Positions 56,614-64,000 of a DNA stretch of 64,000 nt are shown here, in pieces. The position numbers and the translations under genes are program-made. The notes beneath the pieces are model-generated. The model searched no databases. It saw only the letters and a program-made list of their open reading frames with translations, and was not told where the DNA came from. The stretch comes from Mycolicibacterium goodii (lineage in GTDB: Bacteria > Actinomycetota > Actinomycetes > Mycobacteriales > Mycobacteriaceae). Position 1 is the stretch's first letter. The number at the start of each line of letters is the position of its first letter. The DNA lies in contig NZ_CP012150.1 of the NCBI RefSeq assembly GCF_001187505.1, positions 124,001 through 188,000 of the forward strand. The letters are read 5' to 3'.

Positions 56614-57591
56614 GTGCACCCGTTCGTCTTCACCAAGGCCTCCGACGAGGGCTCGGCGTTGCAGGCCGCGGGCTCGGGCGGTCGCTACATCGCCGGCGGC
56701 ACCACCTTGATCGACCTGATGCGTGAGACCGCCGAGCGACCCGGATCGGTCGTCGACATCAACGACCTTCCCTACCGTGACATCGACGTGACGCAGGACG
56801 GGTTGCGCATCGGAGCGCTGGTGCGGATGTCGGAACTGGCGGCGCACCCTGCCGTCCGAACCGAATATCCCGTCATCGCAGAGGCGCTGAACCTCAGTGC
56901 TTCTGCGCAGCTGCGCAACATGGCGTCGATCGGCGGCAATCTCATGCAGCGGCCGCGCTGCCTGTACTTCCGCGATGTCACCGCGCCGTGCAATCGCCGC
57001 GAACCGGGAAGCGGCTGCCCCGCCATCGGCGGACGCAACCGCACCCACGCGATCCTGGGTACCAGCGACCACTGCGTGGCCACCCACCCGTCCGATCTCG
57101 CGGTCGCGCTGACCGCACTCGACGCCCGCGTGGCCCTCCGAAACAGCTCCGGCGAGAGCACGATTGGACTTGCCGACTTCTACCGTGTGCCCGGGACGAC
57201 CCCCGAGCGCGAGCACAACCTGCAGCCAGGTCAGTTGATCACCGCCGTCGAGGTTCCCGCGACGCCCGAGGCTCGCCGGTCCGGCTATTTGAAGGTCCGC
57301 GACCGCGCGTCCTACGAGTTCGCGATCTGCTCGGCCGCGGTGGCACTCGACATGCAGGGGACGACGATCCGGTCGGCGCGGGTGGCTGCGGGTGGCGTGG
57401 GTACGGTGCCGTGGCGGCTCCCCGCGGTCGAGCGCGCACTGGCCGGCAGACCGGCCACCACGGACGCGATCCGGGCCGCGGCCGATCAGGCCGCCGAGGG
57501 CGCACGGCCGTTGTCGGAGAACGGATTCAAGGTCGACCTGCTCAAACGCACCGTCGCCCGTCAGCTCGAGACGATCGCGGGTGTGCGATGA
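56614..57591 (+). CDS. paoB: Aldehyde oxidoreductase FAD subunit (PaoB-like)
   Basis: 325 residues of the CO-dehydrogenase flavoprotein-like family. The FAD loops are GGRYIAGGTTLIDLM and QLRNMASIGGNLMQRPR. An extra Cys cluster, CLYFRDVTAPCNRREPGSGC, fits the additional 4Fe-4S centre known in PaoB. It starts 4 bp after the PaoA-like stop and its stop overlaps the next start as ATGA, so all three subunits are coupled. Confidence 0.92.
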   Translation: MHPFVFTKASDEGSALQAAGSGGRYIAGGTTLIDLMRETAERPGSVVDINDLPYRDIDVTQDGLRIGALVRMSELAAHPAVRTEYPVIAEALNLSASAQLRNMASIGGNLMQRPRCLYFRDVTAPCNRREPGSGCPAIGGRNRTHAILGTSDHCVATHPSDLAVALTALDARVALRNSSGESTIGLADFYRVPGTTPEREHNLQPGQLITAVEVPATPEARRSGYLKVRDRASYEFAICSAAVALDMQGTTIRSARVAAGGVGTVPWRLPAVERALAGRPATTDAIRAAADQAAEGARPLSENGFKVDLLKRTVARQLETIAGVR

Positions 57592-59747
57592 CGGCCCCGC
57601 AGGCCTCGCCGGCGGTGGCCGGGCGGGCGGTGCCCCGGGTGGACGGACGGCTGAAAGTGACCGGGCAGGCCCGCTACGCCGCCGACGCCGAGGTGCCCGA
57701 CGTGCTGTTCGCCTCGATCGTCGGGGCGACCGTGGCGCGCGGCGCGGTGGACGCCGTCCACACCGACGCGGCGCGCAGGGAGCCGGGCGTGGTCGATGTC
57801 ATCACCGACTTCGGCGGCCTGACCTTGCCGTACGATCCGGGGCAGGTCTCGGCGTTCGGGCAGGCGGTGGCCGTGGTGGTCGCGACGTCGCTGGAGGCCG
57901 CTGCCCACGCCGCATCGCTGGTGGCGGTGCGGTACTCGACGCAGGCATCGTTGACCGACATCGATTCTCGTGGCGCCACAGCCGAAACTCCCGAGCCCAG
58001 CCGCGATTACGCGCGCGGAGACGCCGACGGAGCCCTGCGCGCTGCCGCCGTGGTGACCGATCTGCGCTATTCGATGGAGCGCCACAACCACAATCCGATG
58101 GAGATCAACGCGGTTGTGGCGCGCTGGGAGGGCGACCGGCTGACAGTGTGGGACAAGGTGCAGTCCGTCAGCGGGGCCCGTCAGCAGTATGCCGACGCGC
58201 TCGGTGTGCCTGCCGACAACGTGCGGGTGATCTCACCGTTCGTCGGCGGTGCCTTCGGCAATGCCGGCCAGGTGTGGCCGCATCAGATGATCGCGGCCCA
58301 TGTGGCCCGCCGTGTGCGCCGCCCGGTGAAATTGTTGTTGACGCGTCGGCAGCTGTACTCGGTCACCGGTTATCGCCCGCGGAGCAGGCAGCGGCTCGCG
58401 ATCGGCGCCGACCGCTCGGGCCGCATCACCGCCATCGTGCACGAGGGTACCGTCGAAACCTCCAGATACCGCCCGTATGTGGACAACGTCAGCGGCTCGG
58501 CGAGTTACATGTACCAGGCGCCGAACATGCGCTCGACATTGCGCACGGTCACACTCGACGTCAACCCGGGCAACCAGATGCGCGGCCCGGGACACCTTTC
58601 GGGGAACTTCGTGCTCGAGTCGGCGATGGACGACCTCGCGCACCGGCTGGCGATGGATCCGATCGAGCTGCGGCTGCGCAACGAGCCCAGCCGGGATCAG
58701 GAGGACGACATGCCGTTCTCCACCCGTCGGCTCACCGAGTGTCTGCGGTCCGGCGCGGCGAGGTTCGGATGGTCGCGGCGCAATCCGGTACCCCGCTCGG
58801 TGCGCGAGGGCGACCAACTCATCGGCCTGGGTGTGGCGGGTGCGAGCTTTGTCACGATCGTCAGTCCGTGTGCCGCCTCGGCGCGGGTGCTTCCCGACGG
58901 CAACGTCGAGATCCTGTGTGGAGCAAGCGATATCGGTCCGGGAACCTACACCGCGATGAGTCAGGTGGGCGCCGACGCGCTCGGCGTCGGCCTGCACCGG
59001 GTACGTTTCACGTTGGGCGACAGCGCATTACCGGTGGCGCCCGCCCAGACCGGGTCCCGGCTGATGGCCAGCGCCGGTTCCTCGATCCACAATGTCGGCA
59101 CGATGCTGCGCGACCGGTTCGTGCGCATGGCGGTGACCGACCCCGGGTCGCCCCTGCACGGGCTGGCGCCCGGGGACGTCGAGGTGGTCGAGGGCCGCAT
59201 GCGCGCCACCGGCGAACCGGCGCGCGGCGAGCGGTACGAGGATCTGCTGCGCCGTCGCCGCCTCGGCGAGCTCTCGGCCGAGCTGGACTGGGCACCGGAT
59301 GCCGCGCGGTACTCGATGCACGCCTACGGTGCGGTCTTCGCCGACGTCGCCGTCGACGAGGCGCTGGGCACGGTCCGGGTGCGGCGGATGTTCGCGTGCT
59401 ACGACGCGGGCCGGGTCGTGAACCCGATGCTGGCGCGCAGTCAGGCCGTCGGCGGCATGGTGATGGGGATCGGAGCCGCCCTGCTCGAGGCGACCCATCT
59501 GGACCACCGCGACGGGCGCGTGGTCAACGCGAACATGTCCGACTACTTGGTGGCGGTCAACGCCGACGTCCCCGACCTCGACGCGGAGTTCCTGGCGGGT
59601 GAGGATCTGATCGCCGACCCGATCGGCGTGAAGGGTATCGGCGAACTGGTCGTGGTGGGGGTGCCCGCGGCCGTCGCCAACGCGGTGTTCAACGCCACCG
59701 GACGCCGGGTGACCGACCTGCCCATCACCTTGGACAAGTTGCTGTAG
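57588..59747 (+). CDS. paoC: Aldehyde oxidoreductase molybdenum subunit (PaoC-like)
   Basis: The catalytic subunit of a xanthine-oxidase-family enzyme that oxidises aldehydes. 719 residues. The N-terminal domain has VDGRLKVTGQARYAADAEV, and the Mo-cofactor regions have SPFVGGAFGNAGQVWPHQMI and NQMRGPGHLSGNFVLESAMD. The catalytic Glu lies in GVKGIGELVVVGVPA near residue 690. It carries no signal peptide, so it would be exported with the Tat-bearing small subunit. Periplasmic location is inferred. A PaoD/XdhC-type cofactor chaperone gene does not follow. Confidence 0.92.
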   Translation: MTAPQASPAVAGRAVPRVDGRLKVTGQARYAADAEVPDVLFASIVGATVARGAVDAVHTDAARREPGVVDVITDFGGLTLPYDPGQVSAFGQAVAVVVATSLEAAAHAASLVAVRYSTQASLTDIDSRGATAETPEPSRDYARGDADGALRAAAVVTDLRYSMERHNHNPMEINAVVARWEGDRLTVWDKVQSVSGARQQYADALGVPADNVRVISPFVGGAFGNAGQVWPHQMIAAHVARRVRRPVKLLLTRRQLYSVTGYRPRSRQRLAIGADRSGRITAIVHEGTVETSRYRPYVDNVSGSASYMYQAPNMRSTLRTVTLDVNPGNQMRGPGHLSGNFVLESAMDDLAHRLAMDPIELRLRNEPSRDQEDDMPFSTRRLTECLRSGAARFGWSRRNPVPRSVREGDQLIGLGVAGASFVTIVSPCAASARVLPDGNVEILCGASDIGPGTYTAMSQVGADALGVGLHRVRFTLGDSALPVAPAQTGSRLMASAGSSIHNVGTMLRDRFVRMAVTDPGSPLHGLAPGDVEVVEGRMRATGEPARGERYEDLLRRRRLGELSAELDWAPDAARYSMHAYGAVFADVAVDEALGTVRVRRMFACYDAGRVVNPMLARSQAVGGMVMGIGAALLEATHLDHRDGRVVNANMSDYLVAVNADVPDLDAEFLAGEDLIADPIGVKGIGELVVVGVPAAVANAVFNATGRRVTDLPITLDKLL

Positions 59748-59959
59748 CCCGCGGCCGACGCAGCCGTTTGCTCACGGACCGCGCGCCCCAGACCGGGACC
59801 GGGCTTGACCGGGCCCGACTGGCACGACGGCTCCGGGCGGCCCGGGCATCATCGGCGACACGCACCACACTTCGGCACGACACGCCCGGGGATGACCTGG
59901 CAAGATGCACTTCCGGAACGCCCTGGCCTAGACTGCATTCCGACGAAAGGAGTCCTCGG

Positions 59960-61666
59960 GTGCGGGCTGACTCGGCGCCCAGCACCCAGGCATTGCGGGG
60001 CTGGCAGCGCAAAGCGCTGGTGAAGTATCTGACCAACAAGCCGCGCGATTATCTCCTGGTCGCCACTCCCGGTGCCGGTAAGACGACGTTTGCACTGCGG
60101 ATCGCCGCTGAGCTGCTCGCCGACCGCACTGTGGACAAGATCACGGTTGTCGTGCCCACCGAGCACCTGAAGGTCCAGTGGGCGGCGTCGGCGGCGCGCA
60201 ACGGCATCTCGCTGGACCCGCGGTTCAGCAACTCGAATTCGCAGACGTCGGCCGAGTACCACGGCGTGGTGGTCACCTACGCGCAGGTCGCCAGCCACCC
60301 GACACGCCACCGGGTGCGCACCGAGAATCACCGGACGCTGGTGATCTTCGACGAGATCCACCACGGCGGCGACGCCAAGAGCTGGGGCGACGCGATGCGC
60401 GAGGCCTACGCCGACGCGACGCGCCGGCTCGCCCTGACCGGTACCCCGTTCCGCAGCGACGACAGCCCCATCCCGTTCGTCACCTACGAACCGGATGAGA
60501 GCGGCTTCATGCGGTCCCAGGCCGACCACGTGTACGGCTACGCCGACGCCCTCGCCGACGGCGTGGTGCGGCCCGTGGTGTTCCTGGCCTACTCGGGTGA
60601 GGCCCGCTGGCGGGACAGCGCGGGCGAGGAGCATGCGGCGCGCCTCGGCGAGCCCCTGACCGCCGAGCAGACCGCGCGTGCGTGGCGCACCGCGCTCAAC
60701 CCGGCCGGCGAGTGGATGCCCGCGGTCATCAAGGCCGCCGACCGGCGGCTCGAGCAGAAGCGCCAGCATGTGCCCGACGCGGGCGGCATGATCATCGCGA
60801 CCAACCAGACCACGGCCCGTGCCTACGCGGATCTGCTCACCAAGATCACCGGGGAGGCGCCCACCGTCGTGCTCTCCGACGATCCGAGCGCGTCGGACCG
60901 GATCAGCCAGTACAGCGAGTCGAGCAGCAAGTGGCTGGTCGCGGTGCGCATGGTGTCCGAGGGTGTCGACGTGCCGCGCCTGTCGGTCGGTGTGTACGCG
61001 ACGAGCGCGTCGACGCCCTTGTTCTTCGCGCAGGCCATCGGACGCTTCGTGCGGTCGCGGCGCGCCGGGGAGACCGCGAGCATCTTCCTGCCGTCGGTGC
61101 CCAACCTGTTGCTGCTCGCCTCGGAGATGGAGGCGCAGCGCAACCACGTGCTCGGCAAGCCGCACCGTGAGTCCGACGGGCTCGACGACGCGGCGCTCGA
61201 AGATGCCGAGAAACGCAAGGACGAGAAGAGCGAACTCGAGAACGGGTTCGAATATCTCGGTGCCGACGCCGAATTGGATCAGGTGATCTTCGACGGCGCC
61301 TCGTGGGGCACCGCGACCCCGGCAGGCAGCGAGGAGGAGGCCGACTATCTCGGCATCCCCGGCCTGCTCGACGCCGAGCAGATGCGTGACCTGCTGCGCC
61401 GCCGTCAGGAGGAGCAGCTCACCAAGCGCACCGCCGTCGCCGCCGCGACCGGCGCTCCCCCACCGCCGCGCACCACGCACGGCCAATTGCGGGAGCTGCG
61501 TAAGGAACTCAACGCGCTGGTGACCATCGCGCACCACCGCACCGGCAAGCCGCACGGCTGGATCCACAACGAGCTGCGCCGGATCTGCGGCGGACCGCCG
61601 GTGGCCGCGGCCACCACCGAGCAGCTCAAGGCGCGCATCGAAGCGGTGAGGACGCTGCAGGCCTAG
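59960..61666 (+). CDS. Superfamily II DEAD/DEAH helicase
   Basis: 568 residues from the GTG at 59960, with AAAGGAG at good spacing. It has a Q-like LRGWQRKALVKYL, Walker A VATPGAGKTTFALR, motif II IFDEIHHGG, motif III LALTGTPF, motif V VSEGVDVPRLSVGVY and motif VI FFAQAIGRFVRSRR. A C-terminal domain of about 180 residues has LLRRRQEEQLTKRTA and HHRTGKPHGWIHNELRRICG. It is an actinobacterial housekeeping-looking helicase whose DNA or RNA role is unknown. The 212-bp gap before it holds CTAGACT as a -10-like box near 59930. Confidence 0.87.
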   Translation: MRADSAPSTQALRGWQRKALVKYLTNKPRDYLLVATPGAGKTTFALRIAAELLADRTVDKITVVVPTEHLKVQWAASAARNGISLDPRFSNSNSQTSAEYHGVVVTYAQVASHPTRHRVRTENHRTLVIFDEIHHGGDAKSWGDAMREAYADATRRLALTGTPFRSDDSPIPFVTYEPDESGFMRSQADHVYGYADALADGVVRPVVFLAYSGEARWRDSAGEEHAARLGEPLTAEQTARAWRTALNPAGEWMPAVIKAADRRLEQKRQHVPDAGGMIIATNQTTARAYADLLTKITGEAPTVVLSDDPSASDRISQYSESSSKWLVAVRMVSEGVDVPRLSVGVYATSASTPLFFAQAIGRFVRSRRAGETASIFLPSVPNLLLLASEMEAQRNHVLGKPHRESDGLDDAALEDAEKRKDEKSELENGFEYLGADAELDQVIFDGASWGTATPAGSEEEADYLGIPGLLDAEQMRDLLRRRQEEQLTKRTAVAAATGAPPPPRTTHGQLRELRKELNALVTIAHHRTGKPHGWIHNELRRICGGPPVAAATTEQLKARIEAVRTLQA

Positions 61667-62160
61667 CGGTTCTGGGCCAGATCGGCGAGGTGCCGCAGCG
61701 AGTTCTCCAGATGTGACACGGGGAACGGCGGGAACCCGATGTCGGCGCGATGGGCGGGCGGCACTCCCGACCAGTCATAGGTCAGCGTCACCTCGGTGCG
61801 TGCCGGCCCGACATCCTCGAGGTCGTATCGCCAGATCCAACCGCCGAATTCGAGCGCGTCCGTGGGCATCAGGTTGCCGCGGTCGTCGGGACCCTGGCCG
61901 GGTTGCCACGCGATCGCGCGAGGCCGGTCGAACACCTCGACGCGGTTGGACATCTCGTAGTACTTCTGCGGATGGTTGTCGTGGTACATCGCGATCCGGA
62001 AGATCTGGCCGGTCTCGGTCAAGGGCTTACCGTCCAGCGAGTCGCGTACCCAGCCGGTGCCGTCGATCGCCTGATGCGTCGACGGGTCGGCCAACACGTC
62101 GAAGACGGTCTCGGCCGCTGCGTCGACGATGATGCTCGCGTGCACTTGTTCTTCGGTCAT
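61663..62160 (-). CDS. SRPBCC-family polyketide cyclase/dehydrase-like protein
   Basis: 165 residues starting MTEEQVHASIIVDAAAETVF. It has the START-like pattern DVLADPSTHQAIDGTGWV, FRIAMYHDNHPQKYYEMSNR and EFGGWIWRYDLEDVGPARTE. It probably binds or acts on a lipid or aromatic ligand; no substrate can be named. The stop overlaps the convergent helicase by 4 bp. Confidence 0.82.
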   Translation of the reverse strand: MTEEQVHASIIVDAAAETVFDVLADPSTHQAIDGTGWVRDSLDGKPLTETGQIFRIAMYHDNHPQKYYEMSNRVEVFDRPRAIAWQPGQGPDDRGNLMPTDALEFGGWIWRYDLEDVGPARTEVTLTYDWSGVPPAHRADIGFPPFPVSHLENSLRHLADLAQNR

Positions 62161-62209
62161 GCCGATACCGACCGTCGCCGCGGCCGGAACTCATCGCGCA
62201 CGCAGAAAG

Positions 62210-62395
62210 TTAGAACCCCAGCAGCGCAGGCAGGTCGGCCACCGAGTCGATCACGTAGTTGGGTTGCATCGCGAATTCGTCTGCGGCCCAGCGGTCCAAC
62301 GCGCTCTGCCGGAACTTGCCGGTGCGCACCAGCACACCGGTCATGCCGACGACCTGGGCGGCCAACACGTCGTTGTTGAGGGTGGACGTCGCGTG
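62210..62395 (-). pseudogene. 3' remnant of a HAD-IIA phosphatase gene
   Basis: An open frame of about 61 codons ends at 62210. It reads NNDVLAAQVVGMTGVLVRTG, KFRQSALDRW, then VIDSVADLPALLGF. This is the C-terminal end of HAD-IIA phosphatases, where GDDxxNDVLAAQ precedes GVLVRTGKFR. The frame is closed upstream by the TAG stop of the adjacent SDR gene, so the first roughly 200 residues, including the DxDGT nucleophile, are gone. A deletion or insertion breakpoint therefore lies at about 62396. No start codon with a ribosome site is present. Confidence 0.8.
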
Positions 62396-63208
62396 CTAGC
62401 CGGTCTTCTGGATCAACCCTCCGTCGACGACCAGCTCGGTGCCGGTGATGTACCGGGCCTCTTCGGAGGCCAGGAAGGCCGCGGCGTTGGCGATGTCGAA
62501 CGGGGAACCGAACCGGCCGAGCGGGATGGCCGCCTCCCGGCGGGCCCGCAACGTGTCGGCATCGGCCCCGCCGAACACAACGCCGTAGGCCTGATCCGTC
62601 GAGGTCTGCAGTGGTGTGTCGATGACGCCGGGATGGATGCAGTTCGCTCGGATCCCGGCTGCCGCGTACTGCAGGGCCACCGACCGGGTGAACGCCGGGA
62701 TGGCACCCTTCGTGGTCGAGTAGGCGATCATCGGCAGTCCGGTGAAACGCAGCCCGGCCAGTGATCCGATATTGGTGATCACCCCCGAGCGCTGTCGCTC
62801 CATCACGGGCAGCACGTACCTGGCGGTGAGATAGAGCGTCTTGAGATTGACCGTGACGACCCGGTCCCAGTCCGCCTCGTCGAGCTCCACCGGACCGCCG
62901 GGCCTGATGATGCCGATGTTGTTGTGCAATACGTCGATTCGCCCGTCCAGGGTGTGCAGGCAGTGCGCCACCATGGCCTCGGCATCGGCGGCCTCCGACA
63001 GATCGCCGACGAAGATCTGACACACCCCGCCCTCGGCCCGCACCAGGTCCCTGGTCTCGGCCGCGGACGCCTCGTCCAGATCGGCGACCAGGACCCTGGC
63101 CCCCTTTCGGGCATAGGTGAGCGCCGCGGCCCGGCCGTTGCTCATCCCGGCGCCGATGGCGCCACCGCCCGCGACGATCACGCTGCTGCCGGCCAGGCCT
63201 GCGGTCAC
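62396..63208 (-). CDS. Short-chain dehydrogenase/reductase
   Basis: A 270-residue classical SDR. The cofactor loop reads [20 protein letters not shown], which departs from TGxxxGIG. It continues LVADLDEAS (NAD preference), [11 protein letters not shown] in place of NNAG, Ser in [10 protein letters not shown] and [14 protein letters not shown]. The end [15 protein letters not shown] is typical. The GTG overlaps the upstream aldolase stop as GTGA, so it belongs to the same catabolic operon running off the right edge. Confidence 0.87.
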   Translation of the reverse strand: MTAGLAGSSVIVAGGGAIGAGMSNGRAAALTYARKGARVLVADLDEASAAETRDLVRAEGGVCQIFVGDLSEAADAEAMVAHCLHTLDGRIDVLHNNIGIIRPGGPVELDEADWDRVVTVNLKTLYLTARYVLPVMERQRSGVITNIGSLAGLRFTGLPMIAYSTTKGAIPAFTRSVALQYAAAGIRANCIHPGVIDTPLQTSTDQAYGVVFGGADADTLRARREAAIPLGRFGSPFDIANAAAFLASEEARYITGTELVVDGGLIQKTG

Positions 63209-64000
63209 CGCGATCCCGCCATGGTGAGCGCGACGTCGACGATCATGTCCTCCTGTCCGCCGATCAGACCGCGCTTGCCGACCTCCACGAGCAGATCGCG
63301 CATATCGACCTGATAGTCCCGCGACGCCTTCTCGGCGTGGCGCAGGAAACTGGAGTACACGCCGGCGTAGCCCAGCGTGAGGGTGTCGCGGTCCACCCGG
63401 ATCGGCCGGTCCTGGATGGGCCGGACCAGGTCGTCGGCCGCGTCCTCCAAGGCGAACAGATCGCAGTCATGCTGCCAGCCAACCAAATTGGCGACCGCGA
63501 TGAACGCCTCCAGTGGGGTGTTGCCCGCCCCGGCGCCGTGACCGGCCAGCGAGGCGTCCACCCGGCGGACGCCCTCCTCGACCGCCACCACCGAGTTGGC
63601 CACCGACAGCGACAGGTTCTCATGCGCGTGGATGCCGATCTCGGTTTCGGCCTTGAGGACCCCGCGGTAGGCCCGGACCCGGTCTCGAACCCCGTCCATG
63701 GTGAGCCGGCCGGCCGAATCGGTCACATACACACAGTGCGCGCCCGCGTCTTCCATGATCTTGGCGGATTTCGCGAGCTCCTCGGGAGGCAGAAAGTGCG
63801 ACATCATCAGGAACCCGGACACGTCCATCCCGAGTTCGCGGGCGCGTTCGATGTGCTGGGGCGCGACGTCGGCCTCGGTGCAGTGGGTGGCGATCCGCAC
63901 CGAACGCACGCCGAGGTCGAAGGCGCGCTGCAGATCTCCGACGGTGCCGATCCCCGGGATCAGCAGCGTGGTCAGCCGGGCCTTGCGCACCACCGCGGCC
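63205..64000 (-). CDS. 4-hydroxy-2-oxovalerate aldolase (DmpG/HsaF-like), partial
   Basis: The 5' part is outside the window; about 265 C-terminal residues are visible. The HMGL-like TIM barrel has [40 protein letters not shown] and [36 protein letters not shown] carries the metal His pair, and the communication domain [20 protein letters not shown] follows. Such enzymes split 4-hydroxy-2-oxoacids to pyruvate and an aldehyde at the end of meta-cleavage of aromatics or steroids. The partner acetaldehyde dehydrogenase and hydratase are expected just beyond the edge. Confidence 0.9.
   Translation of the reverse strand, partial: AAVVRKARLTTLLIPGIGTVGDLQRAFDLGVRSVRIATHCTEADVAPQHIERARELGMDVSGFLMMSHFLPPEELAKSAKIMEDAGAHCVYVTDSAGRLTMDGVRDRVRAYRGVLKAETEIGIHAHENLSLSVANSVVAVEEGVRRVDASLAGHGAGAGNTPLEAFIAVANLVGWQHDCDLFALEDAADDLVRPIQDRPIRVDRDTLTLGYAGVYSSFLRHAEKASRDYQVDMRDLLVEVGKRGLIGGQEDMIVDVALTMAGSR

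Noticed and set aside
57392..59602. Plus-strand frame of 736 codons within the molybdenum subunit
   Set aside because: Off-frame shadow of the PaoC-like gene; Arg/Gly-rich and without motifs.

Overview
The window is high-GC actinobacterial DNA that I read as a fast-growing mycobacterium, very probably Mycolicibacterium smegmatis or a close relative. This rests on gene order and family recognition, not on a search. From position 1 to about 29,240 the genes follow the order of the M. tuberculosis Rv0487 to Rv0457c block (mshA, ROK regulator, SDR, LprQ, murB, DUF2993 protein, deoC, hbhA, XRE regulator, DUF445 protein, madR, umaA, fadB2, icl, thioesterase, ramB, lpdC, DUF779 protein, aldehyde dehydrogenase, prolyl oligopeptidase). 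The groEL2 and Rv0439c-type SDR pair returns near 48.7-52.1 kb. Most genes are packed with 1-4 bp start/stop overlaps.

Layout. 1-15 kb: mycothiol synthesis, cell-wall enzymes (MurB, an L,D-transpeptidase), deoC, the HBHA adhesin and the TetR regulator MadR. 15-17 kb: a PPK2-family kinase and a frameshifted DUF559 endonuclease-like gene between two copies of one palindrome. 16.8-29.2 kb: lipid and acetate metabolism (umaA, fadB2, isocitrate lyase, acyl-ACP thioesterase, RamB), lpdC and an aldehyde dehydrogenase with its DUF779 partner. 29.2-39.6 kb: an accessory catabolic region made of two cassettes. The first has a SAF-domain dehydrogenase, GntR, MFS transporter, DUF1537 acid-sugar kinase and class II aldolase. 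The second has a GntR, an HMG-CoA-lyase-like protein, a class III CoA-transferase and a 2-hydroxycarboxylate transporter, and lies between 23-bp direct repeats. 39.6-47.6 kb: ppk2, an HD protein, an aldehyde dehydrogenase, PAP2 and DinB proteins, and a Ser/Thr kinase with an Mce-associated-like ectodomain. 47.6-48.6 kb: a second, intact DUF559 gene, again between two copies of its own palindrome. 48.7-52 kb: groEL2 under two CIRCE elements that lie inside the upstream tetR gene, then an SDR. 52-55.3 kb: a DapA/NanA-like lyase, MFS transporter and GntR with matching operators. 55.3-64 kb: a cupin, a PaoABC-type molybdenum aldehyde oxidoreductase, a superfamily II helicase, an SRPBCC protein, a HAD gene remnant, an SDR and the start of a 4-hydroxy-2-oxovalerate aldolase operon.

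How the genes work together. Much of the block deals with carbon choice. RamB-like boxes sit before both icl and ramB. FadB2, icl and LpdC link fatty acid and acetate use to the glyoxylate and TCA pathways. Three FCD-type GntR regulators each sit with a transporter and enzymes, and for two of them a matching short palindrome recurs at their own and their targets' promoters. The most unusual structure is the pair of DUF559 loci. Each nuclease-like gene is bracketed by two copies of a locus-specific palindrome with conserved loop length, an architecture reminiscent of REP/RAYT elements but with a different protein family.
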